Assembly: GCF_008085915.1 (NCBI RefSeq)
Contig: NZ_VSJK01000007.1
Span: 186,001-250,000 of the forward strand
DNA: 64,000 bases
Source: Oceaniovalibus sp. ACAM 378
Lineage (GTDB): Bacteria; Pseudomonadota; Alphaproteobacteria; Rhodobacterales; Rhodobacteraceae
Direction: 5' to 3'
The position numbers were made by a program, and so were the translations under genes. How positions within the stretch are numbered: the first letter of the stretch is position 1; each line of letters begins with the position of its first letter. Below, one piece after another: positions 1-9,080 of the stretch. The notes beneath the pieces were generated by a model. It had not been told where the DNA came from and did not search any database. It worked only from the letters and a program-made list of their open reading frames with translations.

Positions 1-222
1 CGTCACGCCGGACTGCGCCCGATGGACGAGGCGATATCAACGGTGGGCGGTGTTGCTGCCGCCGCACTGGACCAGCGATTGATGCTCGAGACCGCGCCCG
101 GCACCTTTGTGGCCGGGGAAATGATCGACTGGGATGCACCCACCGGCGGGTATCTTCTGACCACCTGTTTCGCCACCGGACGGATGGCGGGGCGACAGGC
201 TGCGGCGTTTGCGCTCGGCTGA
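1..222 (+). CDS. HI0933-family flavoprotein (NAD(P)/FAD-dependent oxidoreductase), C-terminal part
   Basis: Only the last 73 residues are in the window; the reading frame is open from base 1. The visible end carries the motif [15 protein letters not shown] followed by CFATGRMAG, the C-terminal FAD-contacting segment of HI0933/TIGR03862-type flavoproteins, where a Gly-Gly turn closes over the isoalloxazine. The preceding STVGG stretch is also typical of this group. The enzyme's substrate is not established for the family; I infer a cytoplasmic FAD-dependent oxidoreductase and cannot say more from the fragment. The gene ends 147 bases before zapE and may be transcribed with it. Confidence 0.75.
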   Translation, partial: RHAGLRPMDEAISTVGGVAAAALDQRLMLETAPGTFVAGEMIDWDAPTGGYLLTTCFATGRMAGRQAAAFALG

Positions 223-368
223 TTTCAGGCGGGGAGGGCTGTTGCCAAGTGCCCTTGGCGGATCGACAGGTGCAGGATTGCCCAAATCGCCCCCGACCCG
301 CCAAAGCCGCAGCGCTTGACTCGACCGTTGCGACGAGTAGCGTCGCGCGACTTCGAAAAGGATCATCA

Positions 369-1433
369 ATGCCACCGTTCAGCCAGATTTATGACGCCCG
401 CATCGCCGACGGGACGTTGAACGACGATCCGGTCCAGCGCGCGATCCTGCCCGAATTCGAACGTCTGCGCACCGCCCTGAACCAACCCCCGAAACGCAAC
501 GGATTCTTTTCCCGCAAAGCCCCCGAGCCGATCCCCGGCCTGTACATCTGGGGCGGTGTCGGGCGGGGCAAATCGATGCTGATGGATCTGTTCTTTCAGT
601 CCGTCGACATGCCCGAAAAACGCCGCGTCCACTTTCATGCCTTCATGCAAGAGGTCCACGCAGGCATGATTGCTGCCCGCAAACGCGGTGTGGATGACGC
701 GCTGGAACCGGTGGGCGAGGCTCTGTCGCGCGATCTGCGCCTGCTGTGTCTGGACGAGATGCAGATCAGCGACATCACCGACGCGATGATCGTCGGGCGG
801 CTGTTCGGCATGCTGCTGAAGGCCGGTGTGGTGATTGTCACAACATCGAACCGGGTGCCTGACGACCTGTACAAGAATGGACTGAACCGGCAATTATTCT
901 TGCCGTTCATCGATCTGCTGAAATCGCGGCTGGTGGTGCATGAACTGGCCGCCGCACGGGATTACCGACAAGAGCGGCTGGGTGGGTCGCCGGTGTATTT
1001 TCATCCGGTTGACAAGGCCGCGCGCAGCCAGATGGATGCGCTGTGGGAGACATTGGCCTCTGACGATGTTGCGCCGCTGGTGCTGCATGTACAGGGGCGG
1101 GAGGTGGAGCTGCCACAGTTCTCGGGCGGGGTGGCGCGGGCGGGGTTCTGGGATCTCTGCGGCCGTGCCTTGGGGGCCGCCGATTATCTCGCGGTGGCCG
1201 ATGCGGTCCGGATTCTGCTGCTGGATGGCATCCCCCGGCTGAGTTCGGAGAACTATAACGAGGCCCGGCGTTTCGTCACCCTGATCGACGCGCTTTACGA
1301 GGGGCAGGTCCGGCTGATCGCTTCGGCGGCCGATGTGCCCGAAAACCTGTATCTGGAAGGCGCCGGACTGTTCGAGTTCGAACGCACTGCCTCACGTCTG
1401 CGCGAGATGCAGGCCGCGGATTGGGGCCCATGA
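369..1433 (+). CDS. zapE: Cell division protein ZapE / AFG1-like ATPase
   Basis: A 354-residue AFG1/ZapE P-loop ATPase. Walker A GGVGRGKS lies at about residues 62-69 and Walker B LLCLDE at about 125-130, followed by a sensor-type TTSNR motif. In Escherichia coli ZapE is an ATPase that acts at the Z-ring; eukaryotic AFG1/LACE1 is mitochondrial. I chose ATG 369 because the protein from there begins in the usual family position (MPPFSQIYDARI) and AAAGGA precedes it; the frame is open further upstream but that part has no family character. It reads in the same direction as the flavoprotein fragment. Confidence 0.9.
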   Translation: MPPFSQIYDARIADGTLNDDPVQRAILPEFERLRTALNQPPKRNGFFSRKAPEPIPGLYIWGGVGRGKSMLMDLFFQSVDMPEKRRVHFHAFMQEVHAGMIAARKRGVDDALEPVGEALSRDLRLLCLDEMQISDITDAMIVGRLFGMLLKAGVVIVTTSNRVPDDLYKNGLNRQLFLPFIDLLKSRLVVHELAAARDYRQERLGGSPVYFHPVDKAARSQMDALWETLASDDVAPLVLHVQGREVELPQFSGGVARAGFWDLCGRALGAADYLAVADAVRILLLDGIPRLSSENYNEARRFVTLIDALYEGQVRLIASAADVPENLYLEGAGLFEFERTASRLREMQAADWGP

Positions 1434-1460
1434 GGCAGCGCACCCCGATAAGGGGACTGT

Positions 1461-1514
1461 ACAAATTTTCAAAGAAAATTTGGCCTCCGGCGGGAGTATT
1501 TTCACAAGGAGAAG
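1461..1514. repeat. AT-rich hairpin plus GGAGTATT-type intergenic repeat
   Basis: Between the convergent zapE and thiQ ends, bases 1461-1482 form an inverted repeat (CAAATTTT and AAAATTTG flanking CAAAG). It is followed by GCCTCCGGCGGGAGTATT and a tail CACAAGGAGAAG that resembles the repeats at 8640 and 24682. Such sequences recur between genes in Rhodobacterales. A role as a two-way transcription stop between the convergent genes is an inference. Confidence 0.5.
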
Positions 1515-1521
1515 CCGGGCG

Positions 1522-2214
1522 TCACCCGAGATATTCGCGCAGCGCGGCGGGGGGCGCATCAAGCAGCGCCCCGGCGAGAGAAGGCGGATGCGCGACACCA
1601 TCGGCCACGACGACCAGATCGCCGCCCAGCGCCCTTGCGTCAGCGGGATCATGGGTGACCATCAGCAGGGTGGCGCGGGTGGACACGAGCAGGGATTTGA
1701 CCAGCGCAATCATTTCCGCGCGCAGGGCCGGGCCGAGCGCCGCGAAGGGTTCATCGAGCAGGACCAGCGGGCGGTCCTGCACCAGCATCCGCGCCAGCGC
1801 AGCACGACTTTGCTGACCGCCCGACAGGGTGGCGGGCTTGCGCGTGGCAAAACCTGCCAGTCCGACCTGCGCCAGCGCATCCTGGACGCGGGCGGTTTCT
1901 TTCGTGTTCAGGCGGCCCGAGGGGCGCAGGCCGAGTGCCGCGTTTTCAAACGCGGTGAGGTGCGGAAACAGGTTGTTGTCCTGAAAGATCATCGCGACCG
2001 GGCGTTTGCCGGGCGAAAGGGCTTCCAGATCGGTGCCTTGCCACAGGATTCGGCCCTGTGCCGGCGCGAAGAACCCACCAATCGCGGCCAGCAGCGTGGA
2101 TTTCCCGGCCCCCGAAGGCCCCATCACCGCCGTTCGGCTGCCCCGTGTGACGCTGAAATCGGCAGTCAGGCGGAAATCACCCTGCTCCAGCACGACTTGT
2201 TCAAACGTCAGCAT
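1522..2214 (-). CDS. thiQ: Thiamine ABC transporter, ATP-binding protein ThiQ
   Basis: A 230-residue ABC ATPase with Walker A GPSGAGKST at residues 32-40, signature LSGGQQSRAAL and Walker B LVLLDEPF. It ends the thiBPQ operon that imports thiamine or thiamine pyrophosphate. The start is taken at MLTFEQVVL, because residues upstream in the frame are a shadow of thiP. It overlaps the end of thiP by 14 bases, which suggests translational coupling. The length matches ThiQ (about 230), which is shorter than general spermidine/iron ATPases. Identity rests on gene order ThiB-ThiP-ThiQ and on the upstream TPP riboswitch. Confidence 0.9.
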   Translation of the reverse strand: MLTFEQVVLEQGDFRLTADFSVTRGSRTAVMGPSGAGKSTLLAAIGGFFAPAQGRILWQGTDLEALSPGKRPVAMIFQDNNLFPHLTAFENAALGLRPSGRLNTKETARVQDALAQVGLAGFATRKPATLSGGQQSRAALARMLVQDRPLVLLDEPFAALGPALRAEMIALVKSLLVSTRATLLMVTHDPADARALGGDLVVVADGVAHPPSLAGALLDAPPAALREYLG

Positions 2215-3835
2215 CCACCCGCCCCCCGCGATCAAAGATCCAGAACACCGCAAGGCTGAGCCCCAGCAGCAACAGCGCAACCCCCGCCGCCTGATCCATC
2301 CGGTAAGCCGCCATCAGCCGGTAAAGCAACAGTGGCAATGTTGCCTGCCCCGGATCGGCAAACAGCGTCACGACGCCCAGATCGCCCATGGACAGCGCCC
2401 CCGCCAGCGCGGCGGAGAACCCCAAGGGACGGCGCAGTCGTGGCAGGGTCAACCGGGTAAGGCGCGCGGTGCCGGTCATCCCGAGACTGTCGGCCAGGCG
2501 TCCGAACCGCGACTCGACCTCGGCCGCGGCGGGCACAAGGGCGCGCAGGGCAAACGGCAGCGCCATCACTGCATTGACCAGCGCGGTCACCGGCAGGGCC
2601 AACGCCACTGGATCGGTCAGCGGGAACAGGATCAGGAACAGTCCGGTCCCGATCACCAGCGGCGATGCGGCAATGGCCAGATATCCCACAGGCTCCATCC
2701 AGCGGCCCATCCGTGGGTGACGCACGATCGCCAGCGTCATCGCCAACGCCAGCACCAGCGTCACCGCCACCGAAAGCCCCGCCACCCAAAGCGAACGCCA
2801 GGCCGCCGCCCAGACCTGCACCGGCAGATCGGCAAGCGCGGGCAATCCGCGCGCCGCGATCGCCGCCAGCGGTGTCAGCAGGAACGTGGCCGCCAGCGTG
2901 ATCCACAAGGCATCGATCACGCGCAGGGCAAGGCGGTCAGCGTCCCACCGGCGGACGCTGCGGTCCAGTCCTGCCCCGGTCACCACTGGCACCGCGATAC
3001 GCAACGCGATCAGCGCCGCAGCCCCGGACATTGCAAGCTGGATCAGCGCAAGGACAGCCGCCCGCGACAGATCGAAATCGAGCCGGAACGCGTGGTAGAT
3101 CGCCAGTTCCACGGTTGTCGCCCGTGGCCCGCCCCCCAGTGTCAGCGCAACGGCAAAGGAGGTGGTACAGATCAGGAAGATCACCATGAAGGTTCCCGGC
3201 AGCACTGCCCGCAGCATCGGGCGTTCGAGCAGACGGGCGATGTCGCGCGGTGTGGCGTCCAGCGTGGCGGCGAGGCGGAACCGTTCTGCCGGGATCGCCA
3301 GCCAGCCTTGCAAAATCAGCCGCGTCGCCAGCGGCAGGTTGAAAAACACATGCGCCAGAATCACCCCATGCAAGCCATAGATGCCGATGGGATCGAACCC
3401 GATCAGACCCAGTGCCTGCGACACCCAGCCACTGCGCCCGAACACCGCCAGCAGACCCAGAACCGCGACGATCACCGGCAGGATGAAGGGCGCGCCCATC
3501 AGCGTGACCAACACCGCTCGCCCCGGAAACCGCCGCCGCGCCAAGCCCCGCGCCACCGGCACGGCCAACGCGACGGAAAGCAGCGCCGACAGCGCCGCCT
3601 GCCATAGGGTGAAGCGAATCGCGGCCCAGTCCTGTGGCCCAATGCGGAAACCGCCCTCGGCCCGGATCAGAACGGCGGCCACGGTGCCAAGGGTCAATGC
3701 CAGAACCGCAAGCGTCGCCGCGACTCCGGCGATGCCTGTGCGGGTCACCGCCACCCGTCCCACTGCACCAACCACTGGCAGCACCCCAGCCCGGACCCGA
3801 GCGCGGCCGGTTACCGGCCCAGCGCGGTCAGCCAT
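2201..3835 (-). CDS. thiP: Thiamine ABC transporter permease ThiP
   Basis: A 544-residue integral membrane protein with two repeated permease halves, as in ThiP/FbpB-type proteins; hydrophobic segments occur throughout. Each half carries an EAA-type loop (for example ATLDATPRDIARLLERP in the first half and ADSLGMTGTARLTRL in the second) for docking of ThiQ. It lies between thiB, whose 3' end it overlaps by 25 bases, and thiQ. The length fits ThiP (about 535) and exceeds single-domain permeases. It should move thiamine or its phosphates across the inner membrane. Confidence 0.92.
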   Translation of the reverse strand: MADRAGPVTGRARVRAGVLPVVGAVGRVAVTRTGIAGVAATLAVLALTLGTVAAVLIRAEGGFRIGPQDWAAIRFTLWQAALSALLSVALAVPVARGLARRRFPGRAVLVTLMGAPFILPVIVAVLGLLAVFGRSGWVSQALGLIGFDPIGIYGLHGVILAHVFFNLPLATRLILQGWLAIPAERFRLAATLDATPRDIARLLERPMLRAVLPGTFMVIFLICTTSFAVALTLGGGPRATTVELAIYHAFRLDFDLSRAAVLALIQLAMSGAAALIALRIAVPVVTGAGLDRSVRRWDADRLALRVIDALWITLAATFLLTPLAAIAARGLPALADLPVQVWAAAWRSLWVAGLSVAVTLVLALAMTLAIVRHPRMGRWMEPVGYLAIAASPLVIGTGLFLILFPLTDPVALALPVTALVNAVMALPFALRALVPAAAEVESRFGRLADSLGMTGTARLTRLTLPRLRRPLGFSAALAGALSMGDLGVVTLFADPGQATLPLLLYRLMAAYRMDQAAGVALLLLGLSLAVFWIFDRGGRVDADV

Positions 3836-4806
3836 TCTTCCAGCGCCACATCACGTGCATGATCCGCCTCATCCGCGCCGAACAGCAGCGCGGTGTCGGG
3901 AACGATCAAACTGTAGAAGCCTTCGGGCAAACCGCCCGTCGGGGTCACCGCAGGATACATCCAGTTCGTCGTCGGAATGACCGACTGGAACGCATCCGTC
4001 ACCATGAAGCGCAGAAAATCATTGGCCAGTTCGATCTTGTCCGACGAGGCGATGCTGGCCGCGACTTCGACCTGAAGATAGTGGCCTTCGCTGAACGGCA
4101 CGGCGACCTTGGTGTCGTCGTCTTCCGCGATCACATGATAGGCGGGCGATGTGGTATAGCTCAGCACTATGTCGGCCTCGCCCTCAAGGAACATGCCATA
4201 GGCTTCGCTCCAGCCCTTGGTCACGGTCACGATATTGTCGGCCAGCCCCTCCCAGATTGCCTGTGCCTCGTCGCCATAAGCCGCCTTGATCCAGAGCAGC
4301 AGGCCCAGACCGGGGGTGGACGAGCGGGGGTCCTGAATCAGGATTTTGGCGTCACTGGCGCCAAGCGCACGGAAATCAGTGGGCAGATCCGCGCCCCGTG
4401 TGCCGACAAAGGCGAAATAGCTCCAGTCATAGGGGACGAACATGTCGTCTTCCCACTCGACCGGCATGTCGAAATCCACGTCGCCCAGACCGTGCAGCCC
4501 GAACAGCCCGGTTTCGGCGGCGGCGTGGGTCAGGTTGGTGTCCAGCCCCAGCACCACGTCGGCCTTGGTGCGTGTCCCTTCCAGCCGCAACCGGGCCAGC
4601 AGGGCGGCGCCGTCGCCCGCGGCGACGAATTGCAGATCGCAGGCACAGATCGCCTCAAAGGCCGTTTCGATGGCCGGTCCGGGGCCCCATTCGGACACGA
4701 AACTGTCATAGGTATAGACGGTCAACACAGGTTTTCCCTGTGCGGCGGCAGGCAAGGCAAGCGGCAACGCGGCAAGGGCTGCGAAGATGGCAAGACGATG
4801 GAACAT
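3811..4806 (-). CDS. thiB: Thiamine ABC transporter substrate-binding protein ThiB
   Basis: A 331-residue periplasmic binding protein with a clear signal peptide (FHRLAIFAALAALPLALPAAA). The mature part begins with KPVLTVYTYDSFVSEWGPG, the standard start of ThiB proteins, and contains the thiamine-contacting style VPYDWSYFAF segment. GGAGGATCGATCC precedes the ATG at 4806, so this start is well supported. It is the first gene of thiBPQ and lies directly downstream of a TPP riboswitch. It captures thiamine or its phosphate esters in the periplasm. Confidence 0.93.
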   Translation of the reverse strand: MFHRLAIFAALAALPLALPAAAQGKPVLTVYTYDSFVSEWGPGPAIETAFEAICACDLQFVAAGDGAALLARLRLEGTRTKADVVLGLDTNLTHAAAETGLFGLHGLGDVDFDMPVEWEDDMFVPYDWSYFAFVGTRGADLPTDFRALGASDAKILIQDPRSSTPGLGLLLWIKAAYGDEAQAIWEGLADNIVTVTKGWSEAYGMFLEGEADIVLSYTTSPAYHVIAEDDDTKVAVPFSEGHYLQVEVAASIASSDKIELANDFLRFMVTDAFQSVIPTTNWMYPAVTPTGGLPEGFYSLIVPDTALLFGADEADHARDVALEEWLTALGR

Positions 4807-4879
4807 GGATCGATCCTCCAATGGCCCGGGCAATCCGGGCAGTGCGATGATCGGAGTGGGGTAGAGGACAACTCTGACC

Positions 4880-4962
4880 TTCCCTCCGCCGGTGCTAACC
4901 GGTTCAGGTTCAACGGGTCTGCTTGCGCATCTCAGCCACGACTGGCCCCCCGAGGTGGGACA
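4880..4962 (-). promoter_or_regulatory. TPP riboswitch (THI element)
   Basis: Read on the minus strand the sequence has all the conserved THI-box blocks in order: a GGGGGGCC stem side, GGCTGAGATG, GACCCGTTGAACCTGA, and GGTTAGCACCGGCGGAGGGA. The CTGAGA and ACCTGA blocks are the TPP-contacting cores. It ends about 75 bases before thiB. Binding of thiamine pyrophosphate is expected to reduce thiBPQ expression. No strong terminator hairpin with a T-run is seen between it and thiB, so control at translation initiation is more likely. Confidence 0.93.
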
Positions 4963-5099
4963 AAGGCTATCCCCCGGCGGGATCTCTTGCAAGGGCAGGC
5001 CGCCCATTGCCCCCGGCCCCCCTGCGGTTGGCGCGTTTGCCGTTGCCCGGGCGGCGGCTGCGGCCTAGGTTGCGGCGGAGTATTGCAGAAAGACCCTTC

Positions 5100-5972
5100 A
5101 TGCCGACATCTCTGACGGACCCGATGTCGGGTACGGTTTTCATGGCTGTGATCGCGGCGGCGCTGCTGCATGCCGTGTGGAACGCACTGGTCAAGGGCGG
5201 TGGCGACAAACGGCTGGCGATGTGTGCCGTGGTGGTCGGGCATGTGCCGCTTGCAGTTATCGCGCTGTGCATCGTTCCGGCCCCCGATCCGGCCAGTTGG
5301 CCGTATCTTCTGGGCGGGATCGTGCTGCATGCCGGATATCAGATATTTCTGGTCCGGGCCTATAACTCGGGCGATCTGACACAGGTTTATCCGATTGCGC
5401 GGGGATCGGCACCGCTGATCGTCGGACTGGTGTCGGTCACGGTGCTGGGTGTCACGCTGGCGCCGCTCGAAATGCTTGGGATTGCGGCGATCGCGGCCGG
5501 AATCCTGTCCATCGCGCTGGTCCGGCAAAAGGACGGGCTGCGCAATCCGGCGGCCGCAAGGCTGGCGCTGGTGACCGGCTGTTTCATCGCGTCCTATTCG
5601 CTGGTCGATGGATTGGGCGCGCGGGTGGCCGGCACCTCTTTCGGCTTCTACAGTTGGCTTGCGCTGGGCAATGCTGCGATCTTTCTGGGGTATATGCTGC
5701 GCGTCGCCCCGCAGACGATTCCAGGTCTCTGGGGATCAGCGCGTGTGGCCTTCGTGGTGGGCGGCTCGGCCTCTTATGCTGCCTATGCGATGGTCGTCTG
5801 GGCGTTTACACAGGCACCGATTGCCATGGTGACCGCACTGCGCGAAACCTCCATCGTCTTTGCGCTGCTGATCGGCGTGGTTTTCCTGAAAGAACCGATG
5901 AACCTGCTGAAGGTTGTATCGACCATGACCACGCTGTTTGGTGCATTGCTGTTGCGACTGGCCCGGCTTTGA
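5100..5972 (+). CDS. EamA/DMT-family transporter
   Basis: A 290-residue, very hydrophobic protein with two EamA-like halves of about five membrane segments each, as in drug/metabolite transporters. Characteristic pieces are [13 protein letters not shown] near the start, [14 protein letters not shown] in the middle and [21 protein letters not shown] near the end, which is the conserved EamA C-terminal motif. The ATG at 5100 is used; a second ATG (MSGTVF, 5124) is possible. The gene is divergent from thiBPQ and not under its riboswitch, which is on the other strand. Substrate unknown; export of a small metabolite is typical of the family. Confidence 0.85.
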   Translation: MPTSLTDPMSGTVFMAVIAAALLHAVWNALVKGGGDKRLAMCAVVVGHVPLAVIALCIVPAPDPASWPYLLGGIVLHAGYQIFLVRAYNSGDLTQVYPIARGSAPLIVGLVSVTVLGVTLAPLEMLGIAAIAAGILSIALVRQKDGLRNPAAARLALVTGCFIASYSLVDGLGARVAGTSFGFYSWLALGNAAIFLGYMLRVAPQTIPGLWGSARVAFVVGGSASYAAYAMVVWAFTQAPIAMVTALRETSIVFALLIGVVFLKEPMNLLKVVSTMTTLFGALLLRLARL

Positions 5973-6048
5973 ACCCCAACCCTGTCGCTGCGCGCCTTTT
6001 CCCCCGTCGCCATTTGCCGTAAAGACATCGGCAAGGAGATCTGCCCAC

Positions 6049-7152
6049 ATGAGCCTGAACACCTTCGGTCACCTGTTTCGCGTCACCACCTGGGGCGAAA
6101 GCCACGGCCCCGCCCTCGGCGCCACCGTTGACGGTTGCCCGCCCGGCGTGCCCATCGCGGCGGCGGATCTGCAACACTGGCTGGACCGCCGCAAACCGGG
6201 GCAGAACAAATACACCACCCAGCGGCGCGAAGCGGATGAGGTTGAAATTCTGTCCGGTGTGTTCGAAGGCCTGTCTACCGGGACACCGATTCAATTGGCG
6301 ATCCAGAACACCGACCAGCGCAGCAAGGATTACGGCGACATCGCCGAGAAATTCCGCCCCGGTCATGCCGATATCACCTATTGGCAGAAATACGGCATCC
6401 GCGATCCGCGCGGTGGCGGGCGGTCGTCGGCGCGTGAAACCGCAGCCCGGGTCGCAGCGGGCGGTGTGGCGCGGGCGGCGCTGGCGGCACTCGTGCCGGG
6501 GCTGACGATCACCGGTTACATGGTGCAGATGGGGCCGCGCACCGCCGACCGCGCCCGGTTCGACATGGCCGAGATTGAAAGAAACCCGTTCTGGACTCCG
6601 GATGCACAGGCGGCAGCCGACTGGGCCGGATATCTGGACGACCTGCGCAAATCGGGCAATTCGGTCGGCGCCGTGGTCGAGGTTGTCGCCAAAGGCGTTC
6701 CGCCCGGCCTTGGCGCACCGGTCTATGCGAAGCTCGACACTGAACTAGCCGCCGCGATGATGAGTATCAACGCCGTCAAGGGTGTGGAAATCGGCGAAGG
6801 CATGGGCGCCGCCGCCCTGACCGGCGAAGAGAATGCGGACGAGATCTTCATGGGGGATGACGGGGTGCCGGTGTTTTCCAGCAATCACGCCGGCGGTATT
6901 CTGGGCGGAATTTCAACCGGTCAGGATGTGGTGGTGCGGTTCGCGGTCAAGCCGACATCATCAATCCTCAAGCCGCGCCAGACGATCAGCAAGTCGGGCG
7001 ATACCGCCGAGATCATAACCAAAGGACGGCACGACCCCTGCGTCGGGATACGCGCCGTTCCGGTGGGCGAGGCGATGATGGCCTGTGTCCTGCTTGACCA
7101 TCTGCTGTTGGATCGCGGTCAGACCGGTGGTGTGCGTGGCCGGATAGGGTGA
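6049..7152 (+). CDS. aroC: Chorismate synthase
   Basis: A 367-residue chorismate synthase, which converts 5-enolpyruvylshikimate-3-phosphate to chorismate using reduced FMN, the last common step to aromatic amino acids. The three family signatures are visible: [18 protein letters not shown] at the N-terminus, [22 protein letters not shown] in the middle (shown here only to identify it at about residues 115-135), and the C-terminal RHDPC motif. AAGGAG lies 8 bases before the ATG. The length equals the usual 350-370. The gene appears to be transcribed alone or with the DMT gene 76 bases upstream. Confidence 0.97.
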   Translation: MSLNTFGHLFRVTTWGESHGPALGATVDGCPPGVPIAAADLQHWLDRRKPGQNKYTTQRREADEVEILSGVFEGLSTGTPIQLAIQNTDQRSKDYGDIAEKFRPGHADITYWQKYGIRDPRGGGRSSARETAARVAAGGVARAALAALVPGLTITGYMVQMGPRTADRARFDMAEIERNPFWTPDAQAAADWAGYLDDLRKSGNSVGAVVEVVAKGVPPGLGAPVYAKLDTELAAAMMSINAVKGVEIGEGMGAAALTGEENADEIFMGDDGVPVFSSNHAGGILGGISTGQDVVVRFAVKPTSSILKPRQTISKSGDTAEIITKGRHDPCVGIRAVPVGEAMMACVLLDHLLLDRGQTGGVRGRIG

Positions 7153-7198
7153 CTGTGGCCACGCACCTTGAGCCCGTAAAGTAAGTCAGAGCCGGGAA

Positions 7199-7567
7199 TC
7201 AGAGCCAATAATACGGCAGTCCAAAGTGGCTGTAGGTCTGTTTTTCCCAATCGCGGTCCCGCGCCCAGTCATCTTCGCGCAGCGGCAGGCCCTCGACCTG
7301 CTCCTTGGTGATGTCGCTGACATATCCACCACGGTCGCGATCATAGTGTAGCTTAGCCCAAGGGATCGCCATGTGGTCTTCGCCAATCCCGAGAAAGCCG
7401 CCGAAGCCCATCACGGCATATCCGATCTTGCCGCTGACCTTGTCGATCATCAGGTGATCAATTTCACCAATATGGTCGCCCGACGGGCTGTAAACGGCGG
7501 TGCCATTCACGTCAGAGGATGAGATCAGCCCGCTGTGCGAGGTCGATTGTTCTGTTGCAGTTGTCAT
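7199..7567 (-). CDS. PRC-barrel domain protein
   Basis: A 122-residue protein with one PRC-barrel domain at about residues 14-90: LISSSDVNGTAVYSPSG and HIGEIDHLMIDKVSGKIGY are the typical first strands. The tail REDDWARDRDWEKQTYSHF is acidic and aromatic, as in stress-associated PRC-barrel proteins of Rhizobiales and Rhodobacterales. AAAGGAG precedes the ATG at 7567; the open frame extends far upstream but runs antisense-like through the next gene without family features. The domain is named after photosynthetic reaction-centre H subunits and RimM; function here is not known. Confidence 0.85.
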   Translation of the reverse strand: MTTATEQSTSHSGLISSSDVNGTAVYSPSGDHIGEIDHLMIDKVSGKIGYAVMGFGGFLGIGEDHMAIPWAKLHYDRDRGGYVSDITKEQVEGLPLREDDWARDRDWEKQTYSHFGLPYYWL

Positions 7568-7644
7568 TGGAAACTCCTTTCCAGCGATGTCTGCAGATTC
7601 AATCGCCAAGCGGGAAAAAAGTTCCGGCCCCCTTAAGTCCGCCC

Positions 7645-8538
7645 TTAAGTCCGGACGTAGGGCGCAGGCGGGATTCGGTTCGTCTTGGAGATTTGCACCG
7701 CGAAGATACCGGCGGTGATGATCGCCACGCCAAGAACATCGATCCATCCGAGATGCTCGCCAAGCAAAATGGCAGCGACGCTGACCCCCAGAAACGGGTT
7801 CAGGAAGTGGAACGTGGCCGCACGCACCGCGCCAATCCTTTCGACCAGCACGAACCAGACCAGCGTCGCCACCAGCCCCGGAACCAGTGTGGTATAGGCG
7901 AATGCAGCCACCAGCCGGGTTGACCAGTTGACCGTAAAGGTTTCGGTGACCAAGGCGACAGGGGCAAGAAAAGCCGCGCCCACAAGCATCTGCAATCCCA
8001 CCACCATCAGCAGATTGCCCTTGGCCGCCAAGCCCCGCACCGACAGGGTGGCGACGGTCAGCGCCATGGCTGCCAGAATACACAGCACCAGACCGGTCAG
8101 ATCGACCCCGCCGGAAAGGCGCGACCCCATGATCAGCAACACGCCGAACATACCGGCCCCGAGCCCCGCCAGTGCAAGCGGTCTGGTCCGGTCGCCAAGG
8201 AACATCCAACCCGCCAATGCCACCATCAGCGGCAACGACGATGCAATGATCGACGCCAGTCCCGCCTCGATCTGCTGCATGGCAACAAAGTTCAGCCCAA
8301 GGTACAGCGCGTTCTGGCAGATGCCGAATATTATCGTCGCCCGCCACTGGCCGCGCGTCAGGTGCCAGGTCTGGCCAAGCATCCGGGCGATGGCGATGCC
8401 GATCAGCCCCGATATCAGGAACCTCAGGGTCAGCGCCGTCAACGGTGGCGCATCGAGCACGATCATCCGCGCGCTGGTAAAGGCCGAAGACCACATCGCC
8501 GCAAAGGCCACTCCTAGAACGATTGCGCGAAAATCCAT
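7645..8538 (-). CDS. EamA/DMT-family transporter
   Basis: A 297-residue DMT-superfamily transporter with ten predicted membrane segments in two EamA repeats. MWSSAFTSARMIV at the N-terminus and HFLNPFLGVSVAAILLGEHLG near the C-terminus are the usual repeat motifs. It differs clearly from the DMT protein at 5100 and is not a duplication of it. It lies between the PRC-barrel gene and the catabolic operon that starts at 16098 and ends at 8670. Being on the same strand and just downstream of marR (131 bases), it might be read through from that operon; substrate unknown. Confidence 0.85.
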   Translation of the reverse strand: MDFRAIVLGVAFAAMWSSAFTSARMIVLDAPPLTALTLRFLISGLIGIAIARMLGQTWHLTRGQWRATIIFGICQNALYLGLNFVAMQQIEAGLASIIASSLPLMVALAGWMFLGDRTRPLALAGLGAGMFGVLLIMGSRLSGGVDLTGLVLCILAAMALTVATLSVRGLAAKGNLLMVVGLQMLVGAAFLAPVALVTETFTVNWSTRLVAAFAYTTLVPGLVATLVWFVLVERIGAVRAATFHFLNPFLGVSVAAILLGEHLGWIDVLGVAIITAGIFAVQISKTNRIPPAPYVRT

Positions 8539-8639
8539 GTCTGCCCCGGGGTTGACCTGATCGCCTGCTATCCCATTGCCGGGGCCAGGTCAGCCGCAAA
8601 ATTTCGGTGACGGGGAAGGAACATAGGCAGAAAGGAAGA

Positions 8640-8661
8640 TGAGTATTTGTGCAAAGAAGAA
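8640..8661. repeat. 22-base intergenic repeat, single copy
   Basis: The 22 bases here, containing GAGTATTTGTGCAAAGAA, are identical to 24682-24703, and a near-perfect inverted copy is at 24714-24735. The copy lies between the MarR gene end and the DMT gene start. On its own it does not fold into a strong hairpin. Confidence 0.7.
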
Positions 8662-8669
8662 ACCCGGGA

Positions 8670-9080
8670 TCAGATCAAACGGGTGAGAAGTGCCACCAAT
8701 GTGGCGCTGTCTTCTGGCGACAGGGCGGAAAGAGTTTCGCCGGTGATCGTTTCGCCCGCTTCATGTAGATTAGAGATCATCGCCTGACTCTGCGCAGTCA
8801 GGTTGATCCGGTTGCGGCGTTTGTCGCCGGGATAGGCGGAAAGCGCGACCAGCCCCTTGGCGCGCAACCGGTCGACCACACCCTTGATTGTGGCCACGTC
8901 CATGGCCGTTGCCCGGCCCAGTTCGTTTTGGGACAGCGGACCCAGTTGATCAAGCCGGACCAACGCCGAAAACTGTGTCGGCGTCAGGCCGGCGGGGGCA
9001 TGCGCCTGAAAGATCAGCCCATGGCGCTGGCTGACCTGACGCAGGATGTAACCCACCTGTTCGTCAAGGACATAGGTCAT
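8670..9080 (-). CDS. MarR-family transcriptional regulator
   Basis: A 136-residue winged-helix regulator of the MarR family. The recognition region is LTPTQFSALVRLDQLGPLSQNELGRATAMDVATIKGVVDRLRAKGLV at about residues 32-80 (only positions given for the longer part), followed by the wing DKRRNRINLT. It is the last gene of the seven-gene operon starting at 16098 and its ATG overlaps the upstream stop by 4 bases. MarR proteins usually bind the aromatic substrate or product of the genes they control; NicR of Pseudomonas putida, which responds to 6-hydroxynicotinate, is also a MarR protein. I infer it represses its own operon and perhaps the 18468 operon. Confidence 0.88.
   Translation of the reverse strand: MTYVLDEQVGYILRQVSQRHGLIFQAHAPAGLTPTQFSALVRLDQLGPLSQNELGRATAMDVATIKGVVDRLRAKGLVALSAYPGDKRRNRINLTAQSQAMISNLHEAGETITGETLSALSPEDSATLVALLTRLI

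Noticed and set aside
2006-3607. A long open frame on the plus strand opposite thiP
   Set aside because: Low-complexity Arg/Gln/Pro-rich translation that mirrors thiP; it is a high-GC antisense shadow.
4880-5972. The DMT gene as a riboswitch-controlled thiamine transporter
   Set aside because: The riboswitch reads on the opposite strand and precedes thiBPQ; the DMT gene starts upstream of it in the other direction.
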